64,000 nucleotides of DNA. Source: Nomia melanderi (taxonomy: Eukaryota > Arthropoda > Insecta > Hymenoptera > Halictidae). The position numbers and the translations under genes were made by a program. The stretch is from assembly GCF_051020985.1 (NCBI RefSeq), contig NW_027475140.1, forward strand, positions 992,001 to 1,056,000, given 5' to 3'. The notes below the pieces were generated by a model. That model ran no database searches and was not told where the DNA came from. It worked only from the letters and a program-made list of their open reading frames with translations. Shown one piece after another: positions 12,091 through 25,331 of the stretch (position 1 is its first letter; every line of letters begins with the position of its first letter).

Positions 12091-13892
12091 ACTTTGATTT
12101 ATTGCGCTATATGTAATAGCACCCGAGATATCACCAGATATATATTGGATTTTCCCCTGACCCTGAGGGTCCGGCCCCATGAGACTGTGGTTTTCTCGGC
12201 CCCTGGTGGTCCGAGGTCGTTCCCGCTGCACAGATTCATGCGCCAGCGCTTCCTACAGACAACGCACTTTGATTTATTGCGCTATCTCTAATAGCACCCG
12301 AGATATCACCAGATATATATTGGGTTTTCCCCTGACCCTGAGTGTCCGGCCCCATGAGACTGTGATTTTCTCGGACCCTGCTGGTGCGAGGTCGTTCCCG
12401 CTGCACAGATTCTTGCGCCAGGGCCTCCTACAGACAATGCACTTTGATTTATTGCGCTATCTGTAATAGCACCCGAGATATCACCAGATATATACTGGAT
12501 TTTTCACTGACCCTGAGTGTCCGGCCCCATGAGACGGTGTCTTTCTCGGCCCCTGGTGGTCCGAGGTCGTTCCCGCTGTACAGATTCATGCGCCAGGGCC
12601 TCCTACAGACAATGAACTATGATTTATTGCGCTATATGTAATATCACCCGAGATATCACCAGATATATATTGGATTTTACCCTGACCCTGAGTGTCCGGC
12701 CCCATGAGACGGTGGTTGTCTCGGCCCCTGGTGGTCCGACGTCGTTCCCGCTGCACAGATTCATGCGCCAGTGTCTCCTGCAGATAATTCACTTTTGTTT
12801 ATTGCGCTATCTCTAATAGCACACAACATATCAAAAGATATATATTGGATTTTTCCCTGACCCTGAGTGTCCGGCCCCATGAGACTGTGGTTTTCTCGGA
12901 CCCTGGTGGTCCGAGGTCGTTCCCGCTGCACAGATTCATGCGCCAGGGCCTCCTACAGACAATGCAGTTTGATTTATTGCGCTATGTGTAATACCACCCG
13001 AGATATCACCAGATATATATTTTATTTTTCACTGACCCTGAGTGTCCGGCCCCATGGGACTGTGGTTTTCTCGTCCCCTGGTTGTCCGAGGTCGTTCCCA
13101 ATGCACAGATTCAGGCGCCAGGGCCTCCTACAGACAATGCGCTTCGATTTATTGCGCTATCTGTAATAGCACCCGAGATATCACCAGATATATATTGGAT
13201 TTTTCCCTGACCCTGTGTGTCCGGTACCATGAGACTGTGGTTTTCTCGGCCCCTGGTGGTCCGAGGTCGTACCCGTTGCACAGATTCATGCGTCAGGGCC
13301 TCCTGCAGACAATTCACTTTGGTTTATTGCGCTATCTCTAATATCACCCGAGATATCACCAGATATATATTTTATTTTTCACTGACCCTGAGTGTCCGGC
13401 CCCATGAGACGGTGTTTTTCTCGGCCCCTGGTGGTCCGAGGACGTTCCCGCTGTACAGATTCATGCGCCAGGGCATCCTACAGACAATGCACTTTGATTT
13501 ATTGCGCTATCTGTAATAGCACCCGAGATATCACCAGATATATATTGGATTTTTCCCTGACCCTGACAGTCCGGCCCCATGTGTCAATGGTTTTCTCGGT
13601 CCCTCGTGGTCCGAGGTCGATCCCGCTGGACAGATTCATGCGCCAGGGCCTCCTGCAGACAATGCACTTTGATTTATTGCGCCATCTCTAATATCACCCG
13701 AGATATCACCAGATATATATTGGGTTTTTCCTTGACCCTGACAGTCCGGCCCCATGAGACGGTGGTTTTCTGGGCCCCTGGTTGTCCGAGGTCGTTCCCG
13801 CTGCACAGATTCATGCGACAGGGCCTCCTACAGTCAATGCACTTTGATTTATTGCGCTATCTGTAATAGCACCCGAGATATCACCAGATATA

Positions 13893-13949
13893 TGCTGGAT
13901 TTTTACATGACCTTGGGTGACGGATTCCAAATATCTGTAATTTTCTCGG
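13893..13949. repeat. Divergent-module monomer segment 3
   Basis: Same module with GGGTGACGGATTCC and AAATATCTGTAATTTTCTCGG, but set in a monomer with normal GATATCACCAG. It sits in the first monomers of zone 2. Confidence 0.92.
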
Positions 13950-14942
13950 CGCCTGGTGGTCCGAGGTCGTTCCTGCTGCACAGATTCATTCGCCAGTGCC
14001 TCCTACAGACAATGCACTTTGATTTATTGCATTATCTCTAATAGCACCCGAGATATCACCAGATATATATTGGATTTTTCCCTGACCCTGACAGTCCGGC
14101 CCCATGAGACGGTGGTTTTCTCGCCCCCTGGTGTTCCGAGGTCGTTCCCGCGGTACAGATTCATGCGTCAGGGCCTCCTGCAGACAATTCACTTTGGTTT
14201 ATTGCGCTATCTCTAATATCACCCGAGATATCACCAGATATATATTTTATTTTTCACTGACCCTGAGTGTCCGGCCCCATGAGACGGTGATTTTCTCGGC
14301 CCCTGGTGGTCCGAGGTCGTTCCCGCTGTACAGATTCATGCGCCAGGGCCTCCTATAGATAATTCACTTTGGTTTATTGCCCTATCTCTAATAGCACCCG
14401 AGATATCACCGGATATATATTGGATTGTTCCTAGACCCTGACAGTCCGGCCCCATGTGTCGGTGGTTTTCTCGACCCCTGGTGGTCCGAGGTCGTTCCCG
14501 CTGCACAGATTCTTGCGCCAGGGCCCCCTGCAGAGAATTCACTTTGATTAATTGCGCTATCTCTAATAGCACCCGAGATATCACCAGATATATATTCGAT
14601 TTTTCCCAGACCCTGACAGTCCGGCCCCATGAGACGGTGATTTTCTCGGCCCTTGGTCGTCCGAGGTCGATCCCGCTGCACAGATTCATGCGCCAGGGCC
14701 CCCTGCAGATAATTAACGTTGATTTATTGCGGAATCTGTAATAGCACCCGAGATATCACCAGATATATATTGGATTTTCCCCTGACCCTGAGAGTCCGGC
14801 CCCATGAGACGGTGGTTTTCTCGGCCCCTGGTGGTCCGAGGTCGTTCCCGCTGCACAGATTCATGCGCCAGGGCCCCCTGTAGATAATTAACTTTGATCT
14901 ATTGCGCTATCTGTAATAGCACCCGAGATATCACCAGATATA

Positions 14943-15000
14943 TGCTGGATTTTTACATGACCCTGACAGTCCGGTCCCATGAGTCGGTGATTTTCTCGGC
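14943..15000. repeat. Hybrid of divergent module and zone 2 monomer
   Basis: Begins TGCTGGATTTTTACATGACC like the divergent module, then continues CCTGACAGTCCGG like zone 2. This is a recombinant with its junction inside a ~20-bp stretch. A related hybrid lies 1,050 bp downstream. Confidence 0.88.
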
Positions 15001-15249
15001 CCCTGGTGGTCCGAGGTCGATCCCGCAGCACAGATTCATGCGCCAGGGCCTCCTACAGACAATGCACTTTGATTTATTGCGCTTTCTGTAATAGCACCCG
15101 TGATATCATCATATATATATTGGATTTTCCCCTGACCCTGAGCGCCCGGCCCCATGTGACGGTGGTTTTCTTGGCCCCTGGTGGTCCGAGGTCGTTCCCG
15201 CTGCACAGATTCATGCTCCAGGGCCCCCTGCAGATAACTCACTTTGATT

Positions 15250-15800
15250 TATTGCGCTATCTCTAATAGCACCCGAGATATCACCAAACATATATTGGAT
15301 TTTTCCCTGACCCTGACAGTCCGGCCCCATGAGACGGTGATTTTCTCGACCCCTGGTGGTCCTAGGTCGTTCCCGCTGCACAGATTCATGCTCCAGGGCC
15401 CCCTGCAGATAACTCACTTTGATTTATTGCGCTATCTCTAATAGCACCCGAGATATCACCAGATATATATTGGATTTTTCCCTGACCCTGACATTCCGGC
15501 CCTATGAGACGGTGATTTTCTCGGCCCCTGGTGGTACGAGGTCGATCCCGCTGCACAGATTCATGCCCCAGGGCCTCCTACAGACAATGCACTTTGATTT
15601 ATTGCGCTATCTCTAATAGCACCCGGGATATCACCAGATATATATTGGATTTTTCCCTGACCCGGACGGTCCGGCCCCATCAGACGGTGATTTTCTCGGC
15701 CCCTGGTGGTCCGAGGTCGATCCCGCAGAACAGATTCATGCGCCAGGGCCTCCTACAGACAATGCACTTTGATTTATTGCGCTTTCTGTAATAGCACCCG
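15250..15800. repeat. 875-bp offset duplicate within zone 2 (copy at 16,125-16,675)
   Basis: The two stretches match at an offset of 875 bp (five monomers). Shared private variants are CACCAAACATATATTGG, CTGACATTCCGGCCCTATG, GTGGTACGAGGTCG, CCCGGACGGTCCGG and CCCCATCAGACGG. One difference noticed is AATAGTACCCGGG against AATAGCACCCGGG. Confidence 0.85.
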
Positions 15801-15992
15801 TGATATCATCATATATATATTGGATTAACCCCTGACCCTGAGCGCCCGGCCCCATGTGACGGTGGTTTTCTCGGCCCCTGGTGGTCCGAGGTCGTTCCCG
15901 CTGCACAGATTCATGCGCCAGGGCCCCCTGCAGATAAATAACTTTGATTTATTGCTCTACCTGTAATAGCATCCGAGATATCACCAGATATA

Positions 15993-16050
15993 TGCTGGAT
16001 TTTTACACGACCCCGACAGTCCGGTCCCATGAGTCGGTGATTTTCTCGGC
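15993..16050. repeat. Second hybrid of divergent module and zone 2 monomer
   Basis: Begins TGCTGGATTTTTACACGACC, then CCGACAGTCCGG. It shares CGGTCCCATGAGTCGG with the 14,943 hybrid, so the two are copies of one recombinant, six units apart. Confidence 0.88.
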
Positions 16051-19000
16051 CCCTGGTGGTCCGAGGTCGATCCCGCTGCACAGATTCATGCGCAAGGGCC
16101 CCCTGCAGATAGTTCAGTTTGATTTATTGCGCTATCTCTAATAGCACCCGAGATATCACCAAACATATATTGGATTTTTCCCTGACCCTGACAGTCCGGC
16201 CCCATGAGACGGTGATTTTCTCGACCCCTGGTGGTCCTAGGTCGTTCCCGCTGCACAGATTCATGCGCCAGCGCCCCCTGCAGATAACTCACTTTGATTT
16301 ATTGCGCTATCTCTAATAGCACCCGAGATATCACCAGATATATATTGGATTTTTCCCTGACCCTGACATTCCGGCCCTATGAGACGGTGATTTTCTCGGC
16401 CCCTGGTGGTACGAGGTCGATCCCGCTGCACAGATTCATGCCCCAGGGCCTCCTACAGACAATGCACTTTGATTTATTGCGCTATCTCTAATAGTACCCG
16501 GGATATCACCAGATATATATTGGATTTTTCCCTGACCCGGACGGTCCGGCCCCATCAGACGGTGATTTTCTCGGCCCCTGGTGGTCCGAGATCGATCCCG
16601 CAGAACAGATTCATGCGCCAGGGCCTCCTACAGACAATGCAGTTTGATTTATTGCGCTTTCTGTAATAGCACCCGTGATATCACCATATATATATTGGAT
16701 TTTCCCCTGACCCTGAGTGTCCGACCCTATGTGACGGTGGTTTTCTCGGCCCCTGGTGGTCCGAGGTCGTTCCCGCTGCACAGATTCATGCGCCAGGTCC
16801 TCCTATAGAAAATTCACTTTGGTTTATTGCGCTATCTCTAATAGCACCCGAGATATCACCAGATATATATTGAATTTTTCCTTGACCCTGAGTGTCCGCC
16901 CCATGAGACGGTAGTTTTCTCGGCCCCTGGTGGTCCGAGGTCGTTCCCGGTGCACAGATTCATGCGCCAGGGACTCCTGCAGACAATGCACTTTGATTAA
17001 TTGGGCTATCTCTAATAGCACCCGAGATATCACCAGATATATATTGGATTTTTCCCTGACCCTGACAGTCCGACCCCATGAGACGGTGGTTTTCTCGGCC
17101 CCTGGTGGTCCGAGGTCGTTCCCGCTGCACAGATTCATGCGCCAGGGCCTCCTATAGATAATTCACTTTGGTTTATTGCGCTATCTCTAATAGCACCCGA
17201 GATATCGCCAGATATATATTGGATTTTTCCCTGACCCTGACAGTCCGGCCCCATGGGACAGTGATTTTCTCGGCCCCTGGTGGTCCGAGGTCGTTCCCGC
17301 TGCACAGATTCATGCGCTGGGGCCTCCTGCAGACGATGCACTTTGATTTATTGCGCTATCTGTAATAGCACCCGAGTTATCACCAGATATATATTGGATT
17401 TTTGCTTGACCCTGAGATTCCGGCCCCATGTGTCGATGGTTTTCTCGGTCCTTTGTGGTCCGAGGTCGTTCCCGCTGCACAGATTCATGCGCCAGGGCCT
17501 CCTGCAGACAATGCACTTTGATTTATTTCCCTATCCATAATAGCACCCGGGATATCACCAGATATATATTGGATTCTTCCTTGACCCTGACGGTCCGGCC
17601 CCATGTGTCGATGGTTTTCTCGGTCCCTCGTGGTCCGAGGTCGATCCCGCTGCACAGATTCATGCGCCAGGGCCCCCTGCAGATAATTCACCTTGATTTA
17701 TTGCGCTAGTTCTAATGGCACCCGAGATATCACCAGATATATATTGGATTTTCCCCGGACCCTGAGTGTCCGGCCCCATGAGACGGTGGTTTTCTCGACC
17801 CTGGTGGTCTGTGGACGTTCCCGCTGCACAGATTCATGGGCCAGGGCCCCCTGCAGATAATTCACTTTGATTTATTGCGCTATCTCTAATAGCACCCGAG
17901 ATATCACCAGATATATATTGGATTTTTCCCTGACCCTGAGTGTCCGAAACCATGAGACGGTGGTTTTCTCGGCCCCTGGTCGTCCGAGGTAGTTCCCGCT
18001 GCACGGATTCATGCGCCAGGGCCTCCTGCAGACAATGCACTTTGATTTAATTCGCTATCTCTAATAGCACCCGAGTTATCACCAGATATATATTGGATTT
18101 TTGCTTGACCCTGAGAGTCCGGCCCCATGTGTCGATGGTTTTCTCGGTCCTTTGTGGTCCGAGGTAGTTCCCGCTGCACGGATTCATGCGCCAGGGCCTC
18201 CTGCAGACAATGCACTTTGATTTAATTCGCTATCTCTAATAGCACCCGAGATATCACCAGATATATATTGAATTTTTCCCTGACCCTAAGTGTCCGCCCC
18301 ATGAGACGGTAGTTTTCTCGGCCCCTGGTGGTCCGAGGTCGTTCCCGGTGCACAGATTCATGCGCCAGGGACTCCTGCAGACAATGCACTTTGATTTATT
18401 GCGCTATCTCTAATAGCACCCGAGATATCACCAGATATATATTGGATTTTTCCCTGACCCTGAGGGTCCGGCCCCATGAGACGGTGGTTTTCTCGGCCCC
18501 CGGTGGTCCGAGGTCGATCCCGCTGCACAGATTCATGCGCCAGGGCCCCCTGCAGATAATTCACTTTGATTTATTGCGCTATCTCTAATAGCACCCTAGA
18601 TATCACCAGACATATATTGGATTTTTCCCTGACCCTGACAGTCCGGCCCCATGAGACGGTGATTTTCTCGGCCCCCGGTGGTCCGAGGTCGATCGCACTG
18701 CACAGATTCATGCGCTAGGGCCTCCTGCAGACAATGCCCTTTGATTTATTGCGTTATCTCTAATAGCACCCGAGATATCACCAGATATATATTGGATTTT
18801 TCCCTGACCCTGACAGTCCGACCCGATGAGACGGTTGTCTTTCTCATCCCCTGGTCGTCCGAGGTCGATCCCGCTGCACAGATTCATGCGCCAGGTCCCC
18901 GTGCAGATAATTCACTTTGATTTATTGCGCTTTCTCTAATAGCATCCGAGATATCACCAGATATATATTGGATTTTTCCTTGACCCTGACGGTCCGGCCC

Positions 19001-20530
19001 CATGTGTCGATGGTTTTCTCGGTCCCTCGTGGTCCGAGGTCGATCCCGCTGCACAGATTCATGCGCTATGGCCTCCTGCAGACAATGCACTTTGATTTAG
19101 TGCGCTATCTCTAATAGCACCCGAGATATCACCAGATATATATTGGATTTTTCCCTGACCCTGACAGTCCGAACCCATGAGACGGTGGTTTTCTCGGCCC
19201 CTGGTGGTCCGAGGTCGTTCCCGCTGCACAGATTCATGCACCAGGGCCTCCTGCAGACAATGCACTTTGATTTATTGCGCTATCTCTGATAGCACCCGAG
19301 ATATCTCCAGATATATATTGGATTTTTCCCTGACCCTGACAGTCCGACCCCATGGGACGGTGGTTCTCTCGGCCCCTGGTGGTCCGAGGTCGTTCCCGCT
19401 GCACAGATTCATGCTCCAGGGCCGCCTGCAGACAATGCACTTTGATTTATTGCGCTATCTGTAATAGCACCCGAGATATCACCAGATATATATTGGATTT
19501 TTCCCTGACCCTGACAGTCCGGCCCCATGAGACAATGATTTTCTCGGCCCCTGGTGGTCCGAGGTCGATCCCGCTGCACAGATTCATGCGCCGGGGCCTC
19601 CTACGGACAATGCACTTTGATTTATTGCGCTATCTATAATAGCACCCAAGATATCACCAGATATATATTGGATTTTTCCCTGACCCTGACAGTTCGACCC
19701 CATGAGACGGTGGTTTTCTCGGCCCCTGGTGGTCCGAGATCGATTCCGCTGCACAGATTCATGCGCCAGGGCCTCCTGCAGACAATGCACTTTGATTTAT
19801 TTCCCTATCTCTAATAGCACCCGAGATATCACCAGATATATATTGGATTTTTCCTTGACCCTGACGGTCCGGCCCCATGTGTCGATGGTTTTCTCGGTCC
19901 CTCGTGGTCCGAGGTCGATCCCGCTGCACAGATTCATGCGCTATGGCCTCCTGCAGACAATGCACTTTGATTTATTGCGTTATCTCTAATAGCACCCGAG
20001 ATATCACCAGATATATATTGGATTTTTCCCTGACCCTGACAGTCCGACCCGATGAGACGGTAGTTTTCTCGGCCCCTGGTGGGCCGAGGTCGTTCCTGCG
20101 GCAGAGATTCATGCGCTAGGGCCTCCTGCAGACAATGCACTTTGATTTAGTGCGCTATCTCTAATAGCACCCGAGATATCACCAGATATATATTGGATTT
20201 TTCCCTGACCCTGACAGTCCGAACCCATGAGACGGTGGTTTTCTCGGCCCCTGGTGGTCCGAGGTCGTTCCCGCTGCACAGATTCATGCACCAGGGCCTC
20301 CTGCAGACAATGCACTTTGGTTTATTGCGCTATCTCTAATAGCACCCGAGATATCTCCAGATATATATTGGATTTTTCCCTGACCCTGACAGTCCGGCCC
20401 CATGAGACGGTGATTTTCTCGGCCCCTGGTGGCCCGAGGTCGTTCCTGCGGCACAGATTCATGCGCTAGGTCCTCCTGCAGATAATGCACATTGATTTAT
20501 TGCTCTATCTCTAATAGCAACCGAGATATT

Positions 20531-22856
20531 ACCAGATATATATTGGATTTTCCCTGACCCTGAGTGTCCGGCCCCATGAGACGGTGGTTGTCTCGGCCCC
20601 TGGAGGTCCGAGGTCGTTCCCGCTGCACAGATTCATGCGCCAGGGCCTCCTACAGACAATGCACTTTGATTTATTGCACCATCCGTAATAGCACCCGAGA
20701 TATCATTAGATATATATTGGATTTTTCCTTGACCCTGTGTGTCCGGCCCTATGAGACGGTGGTTTTCTCGGTCCCTGGTGGTCCGAGGTCGTTCCCGCTG
20801 CCCAGATTCATGCGCCAGGGCCTCCTACAGACAATGCACTTTGGGTTATTAGGCTATCTGTAATAGCACCCGAGATATCACCAGATATATGCTGGATTTT
20901 TACATGACCTTGGGTGACGGATTCCGATTATCTGTAATTTTCTCGGCCCTTGGTGGTCCGAGGTCGTTCCCGCTGCACAGATTCATTCGCCTGGGCCTCC
21001 TACAGACAATGCACTTTGGTTTATTGCGCTATCTGTAATAGCACCCGAGATATCACCAGATATATATTGTATTTTTCCCTGACCCTGAGTGTCCGGCCCC
21101 ATGAGACGGTGGTTGTCTCGGCCCCTGGTGGTCCGAGGTCGTTCCCGCTGCACAGATTCATGCGCCAGGGCCTCCTGCAGATAATTCACTTTGGTTTATT
21201 GCGCTATCTCTAATAGCACCCGAGATATCACCAGATATATATTGGATTTTCCCCTGTCCCTGAGTGTCCGTCCCCATGAGACGGTGGTTGTCTCGGCCCC
21301 CGGAGGTCCGAGGTCGTTCCCGCTGCACAGATTCATGCGCCAGGGCCTCCTACAGACAAGGCACTTTGATTTATTGCGCCATCCGTAATAGCACCCGAGA
21401 TATCATCAGATATATATTGGATTTTTCCTTGACCCTGAGTGTCCGGCCCCATGAGACGGTGGTTTTCTCGGCCCCTGATGGTCCGAGGTCGTTCCCGATG
21501 CACAGATTCATGCGCCAGGGCCTCCTGCAGATAATCCTCTTTGGTTTATTGCGCTATCTCTAATAATACCCGAGATATCACCAGATATATATTGAATTTT
21601 CCCCTGACCCTGAGTATCCGGCCCCATGAGACTGTGGTTTTCTCGTCCCCTGGTGGTCCGAGGTCGATCCCGCTGCACAGATTCATGCGCCAGGGCCCCC
21701 TACAGACAATGCACTTTGATTTATTGTGCTATCTGTAATATAACCCGAGATATCACCAGATATATATTGCATTTTTCCCTGACCCTGAGTGTCCGGCCCC
21801 ATGAGACGGTGGTTGTCTCGGCCCCTGGAGGTCCGAGGTCGTTCCCGCTGCACAGATTCATGCGCCAGGGCCTCCTACAGACAATGCACTTTGATTTATT
21901 GCACCATCCGTAATAGCACCCGAGATATCATCAGATATATATTGGATTTTTCCTTGACCCTGTGTGTCCGGCCCCATGAGACGGTGGTTTTCTCGGCCCC
22001 TGGTGGTCCAAGGTCGTTCCCGCTGCACAGATTCATGCGCCAGGGCCTCCTGCAGATAATTCACTTTGGTTTATTGCGCTATCTCTAATAGCACCCGAGA
22101 TATCACCAGATATATATTGGATTTTCCCCTGACCCTGAGTGTCCGTCCCCATGAGACGGTGGTTGTCTCGGCCCCTGGAGGTCCGAGGTCGTTCCCGCTG
22201 CACAGATTCATGCGCCAGGGCCTCCTACAGACAAGGCACTTTGATTTATTGCGCCATCCGTAATAGCACCCGAGATATCATCAGATATATATTGGATTTT
22301 TCCTTGACCCTGAGTGTCCGGTCCCATGAGACGGTGGTTTTCTCGGCCCCTGGTGGTCCGAGGTCGTTCCCGATGCACAGGTTCATGCGCCAGGGCCTCC
22401 TGCAGATAATCCTCTTTGGTTTATTGCGCTATCTCTAATAATACCCGCGATATCACCAGATATATATTGGATTTTCCCCTGACCCTGAGTATCCGGCCCC
22501 ATGAGACTGTGGTTTTCTCGTCCCCTGGTGGTCCGAGGTCGTTCCCGATGCACAGATTCATGCGCCAGGGCCTCCTGCAGATAATCCTCTTTGGTTTATT
22601 GCGCTGTCTCTAATAATACCCGAGATATCACCAGATATATATTGGATTTTCCCCTGACCCTGAGTGTCCGGCCCCATGAGACGGTGGTTGTCTCGGCCCC
22701 TGGAGGTCCGAGGTCGTTCCCGCAGCACAGATTCATGCGCCAGGGCCTCCTACAGACAATGCACTTTGATTTATTGCGCTATCTGTAATAGCACCCGAGA
22801 TATCACCAGATATATATTGGATTTTTCCCGGACCCTGAGTGTCCGGCCCCATGAGA
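20531..22856. repeat. Satellite zone 3: 5-monomer (875-bp) higher-order repeat
   Basis: Diagnostic variants are TTGCGCCATCCGTAATAG or TTGCACCATCCGTAATAG, GATATCATCAGATATAT, CCTTGACCCTGTGTGTCC, GGCCCCTGGAGGTCCGAGG and CTCTAATAATACCCG. A run beginning near 21,190 recurs 875 bp later near 22,066 with few changes, for example CGTCCCCATGAGACGG in both. Most of the zone is copied again at 25,332-26,110 and 27,320-28,107. Confidence 0.82.
20890..20946. repeat. Divergent-module monomer segment 4
   Basis: Same module: GCTGGATTTTTACATGACC, GGGTGACGGATTCCG, TTATCTGTAATTTTCTCGG. It lies near the start of zone 3. Confidence 0.92.
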
Positions 22857-25109
22857 CGGTGATTTTCTCGGCCCCTTGTGGTCCGAGGTCGTTCCCGCTG
22901 CACAGATTCATGCGCCAGGGCCTCCTGCAGATAATTGACTTTGGTTTATTGCGCTATCTCTACTAGCAGCCGAGATATCAACAGATGTGTATTGGATTTT
23001 TCCCTGACCCTGTGCGTCCGGCCCCATGAGACTGTGGTTTTCTCGGCCCCTGGTGGTCCGAGGTCGTTCCCGCTGCACTGATTCATGCGCCAGGGCCTCC
23101 TACAGACAATGCACTTTGATTTATTGCGCTATCTGTAATATAACCCGAGATATCACCAGATATATATTGGATTTTTCCATGACCCTGAGTGTCCGGCCCC
23201 ATGAGACGGTGGTTCTCTCGGCCCCTGGTGGTCCGAGGTCGTTCCCGCTGCACAGATTCATGCGCCAGGGCCGCCTGGAGACAATGCACTTTGATTTATT
23301 GGGCTATCTGTAATAGCACCCGAGATATCACCAGATTTATATTGGATTTTTCCCTGACCCTGAGTGTCCGACCCCATGTGTCGATGGTTTTCTCGGCCCC
23401 TGGTGGTCCGAGGTCCGTCCCGCTGCACAGATTCATACGCCAGGGCCTCCTGCAGAGAATGCACTTTGATTTACTGCGCTATCTGTAATAGCACCATAGA
23501 TATCACCAGATTTATATTGGATTTTTCCCTGACCCTGAGTGTCCGACCCCATGAGACGGTGGTTTTCTCGGCCCCTGGTGGTCCGAGGTCGTTCCCCCTG
23601 TACAGATTCATGCGCCAGGGCCTCTTGCAGACAATGCACTTTGATTTATTTCGCTATCCCTAATAGCACCCGAGATATCACCAGATATATATTGGATTTT
23701 TCCCTGACCGTGACAGTCCGGCCCCATGGGACGGTGATTTTCTCGGCCCCTTGTGGTCCGCGGTCGTTCCCGCTGAACAGATTCATGCGCTAGGGCCTCC
23801 TGCAGACAATGCACTTTGATTTATTGAGCTATCTCTAATAGCACCCGAGATATCACCAGATATATATTGGATTTTTCCCTGACCCTGATAGTCCGGCCCT
23901 ATGAGACGGTGGTTCTCTCGGCCCCTGGTGGTCCGAGGTCCTTCCAGCTGCACAGATTCATACGCCAGGGCCTCCTGCAGAGAATGCACTTTGATTTACT
24001 GCGCTATCTGTAATAGCACCATAGATATCACCAGATTTATATTGGATTTTTCCCTGACCGTGAGTGTCCGACACAATGTGTCGATGGTTTTCTCGGCCCC
24101 TGGTGGTCCGGGGTCCTTCCCGCTGCACAGATTCATACGCCAGGGCCTCCTGCAGAGAATGCACTTTGATTTACTGCGCTATCTGTAATAGCACCATAGA
24201 TATCACCAGATTTATATTGGATTTTTCCCTGACCCTGAGTGTCCGACCCCATGAGACGGTGGTTTTCTCGGCCCCTGGTGGTCCGAGGTCGTTCCCGCTG
24301 CACAGATTCATGCGCCAGGGCCTCCTGCAGATAATGCACTTTGATTTATTTCGCTATCCCTAATAGCACCCGAGATATCACCAGATATATATTGGATTTT
24401 TCCCTGACCGTGACAGTCCGGCCCCATGGGACGGTGATTTTCTCGGCCCCTTGTGGTCCGAGGTCGTTCCCGCTGCACAGATTCATGCGCTAGGGCCTCC
24501 TGCAGACAATGCACTTTGATTTATTGCGCTATCTGTAATAGCACCCGAGAAAGCACCAGATTTATATTGGATTTTTTCTTGACCCTGACAGTCCGGCCCC
24601 ATGTGTCGATGGTTTTCTCGGTCCCTCGTGGTCCGAGGTCCATCCCGCTACACAGATTCATGTGCCAGGGCCCCCTGCAGATAATTCACTTTGGTTTATT
24701 GCGCTATCTCTAATAGCACCCGAGATATCACCAGATATATATTGGATTTGTCCCTGACCCTGAGTGTCCGAAACCATGAGACGGTGGTTTTCTCGGCCCC
24801 TGGTGGTCCGAGGTCGATCCCGTTGCACAGATTCATGCGCCACGGCCCCTTGCAGATAATTCACTTTGATTTATTGAGATATCTCTAATAGCACCCGAGA
24901 TATCACCAGATATATATTGGATTTTTCCCTGACCCTGAGTGTCCGAAACCATGAGACGGTGGTTTTCTCGGCCCCTGGTCGTCCGAGGTCGTTCCCGCTG
25001 CACAGATTCATGCGCTAGGTGCTCATGCAGACAATGCGCTTTGATTTATTGCGCTATCTGTAATAGCACCCGAGATATCACCAGATTTATTTTGGATTTT
25101 TCCCTGACC
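22069..25109. repeat. 3.04-kb segment duplicated at 27,320-30,710 with two one-monomer insertions
   Basis: The match runs in three steps: 22,069-22,856 at offset 5,251; 22,857-24,571 at offset 5,426; 24,572-25,109 at offset 5,601. Each step is +175, so the right copy has gained exactly one monomer twice (28,108-28,282 and 29,998-30,172), or the left copy has lost them. Within steps the copies differ at only a few bases by eye, and rare variants such as GCACTGATTC, ACCTTCCAGCTGC and GAGAAAGCACCAGATTT are shared. Confidence 0.88.
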
Positions 25110-25331
25110 CTGAGTGTCCGACCCCATGAGACGGTGGAATTCTCGGCCCCTGGTGGTCCGAGGTCGTTCCCGCTGCACAGATTCATGCGCCAGGGCCTAC
25201 TGCAGACAATGCACTTTGATTTATTTCGCTATCCCTAATAGCACCCGAGATATCACCAGATATATATTGGATATGTCCCTGACCGTGACAGTCCGGCACC
25301 ATGGGACGGTGATTTTCTCGGCCCCTTGTGG
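22857..25331. repeat. Satellite zone 4: AGATTTATATTGG / TCCGACCCC subtype
   Basis: From about 23,333 monomers read CCAGATTTATATTGG where the rest of the array has CCAGATATATATTGG. They are linked with TCCGACCCC, CATGTGTCGATGG, CAGATTCATACGCC, CTGCAGAGAATGCAC, TTTACTGCGC and GCACCATAGATATC. Several monomers have GAGCTATC or TTTCGCTATCCC. The block is duplicated to the right at 28,283-30,710. Confidence 0.82.

Larger units (their letters stand above)
1..13560. repeat. Satellite zone 1: mosaic subtype with 8/16-monomer higher-order repeats
   Basis: Monomers here carry linked variants rare elsewhere: GCCAGTGTCTCCTGCAG, GCGCTATATGTAATAG, TTGCCCTATCTCTAATAG with CAAGATATCAACAG, and ATATTTTATTTTTCACTG. 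Three monomers share a 2-bp deletion in the ATATAT run. Long-range copies within the zone occur at offsets of 1,398, 2,798, 5,073, about 7,344 and 7,348 bp, so the zone is built from shuffled blocks rather than one regular higher-order repeat. Two adjacent divergent-module monomers lie near its left end (599-830). Confidence 0.85.
13561..20530. repeat. Satellite zone 2: GACAGTCC / GATCCCGC subtype
   Basis: Most monomers read CCTGACAGTCCGGCCCC instead of CCTGAGTGTCCGG, and many read GTCGATCCCGC instead of GTCGTTCCCGC and GGGCCCCCTGCAG instead of GGGCCTCCTACAG. CATGTGTCGATGG variants also occur. Five single-base indels fall here or at its right edge (near 16,899, 17,797, 18,294, 18,835 and 20,552), the densest cluster in the window. 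Internal copies are seen at 875 bp (15,250-15,800 against 16,125-16,675) and 1,050 bp (around 19,059-19,265 against 20,109-20,315). The zone looks older or less recently homogenised than zone 5; that is inference. Confidence 0.8.
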
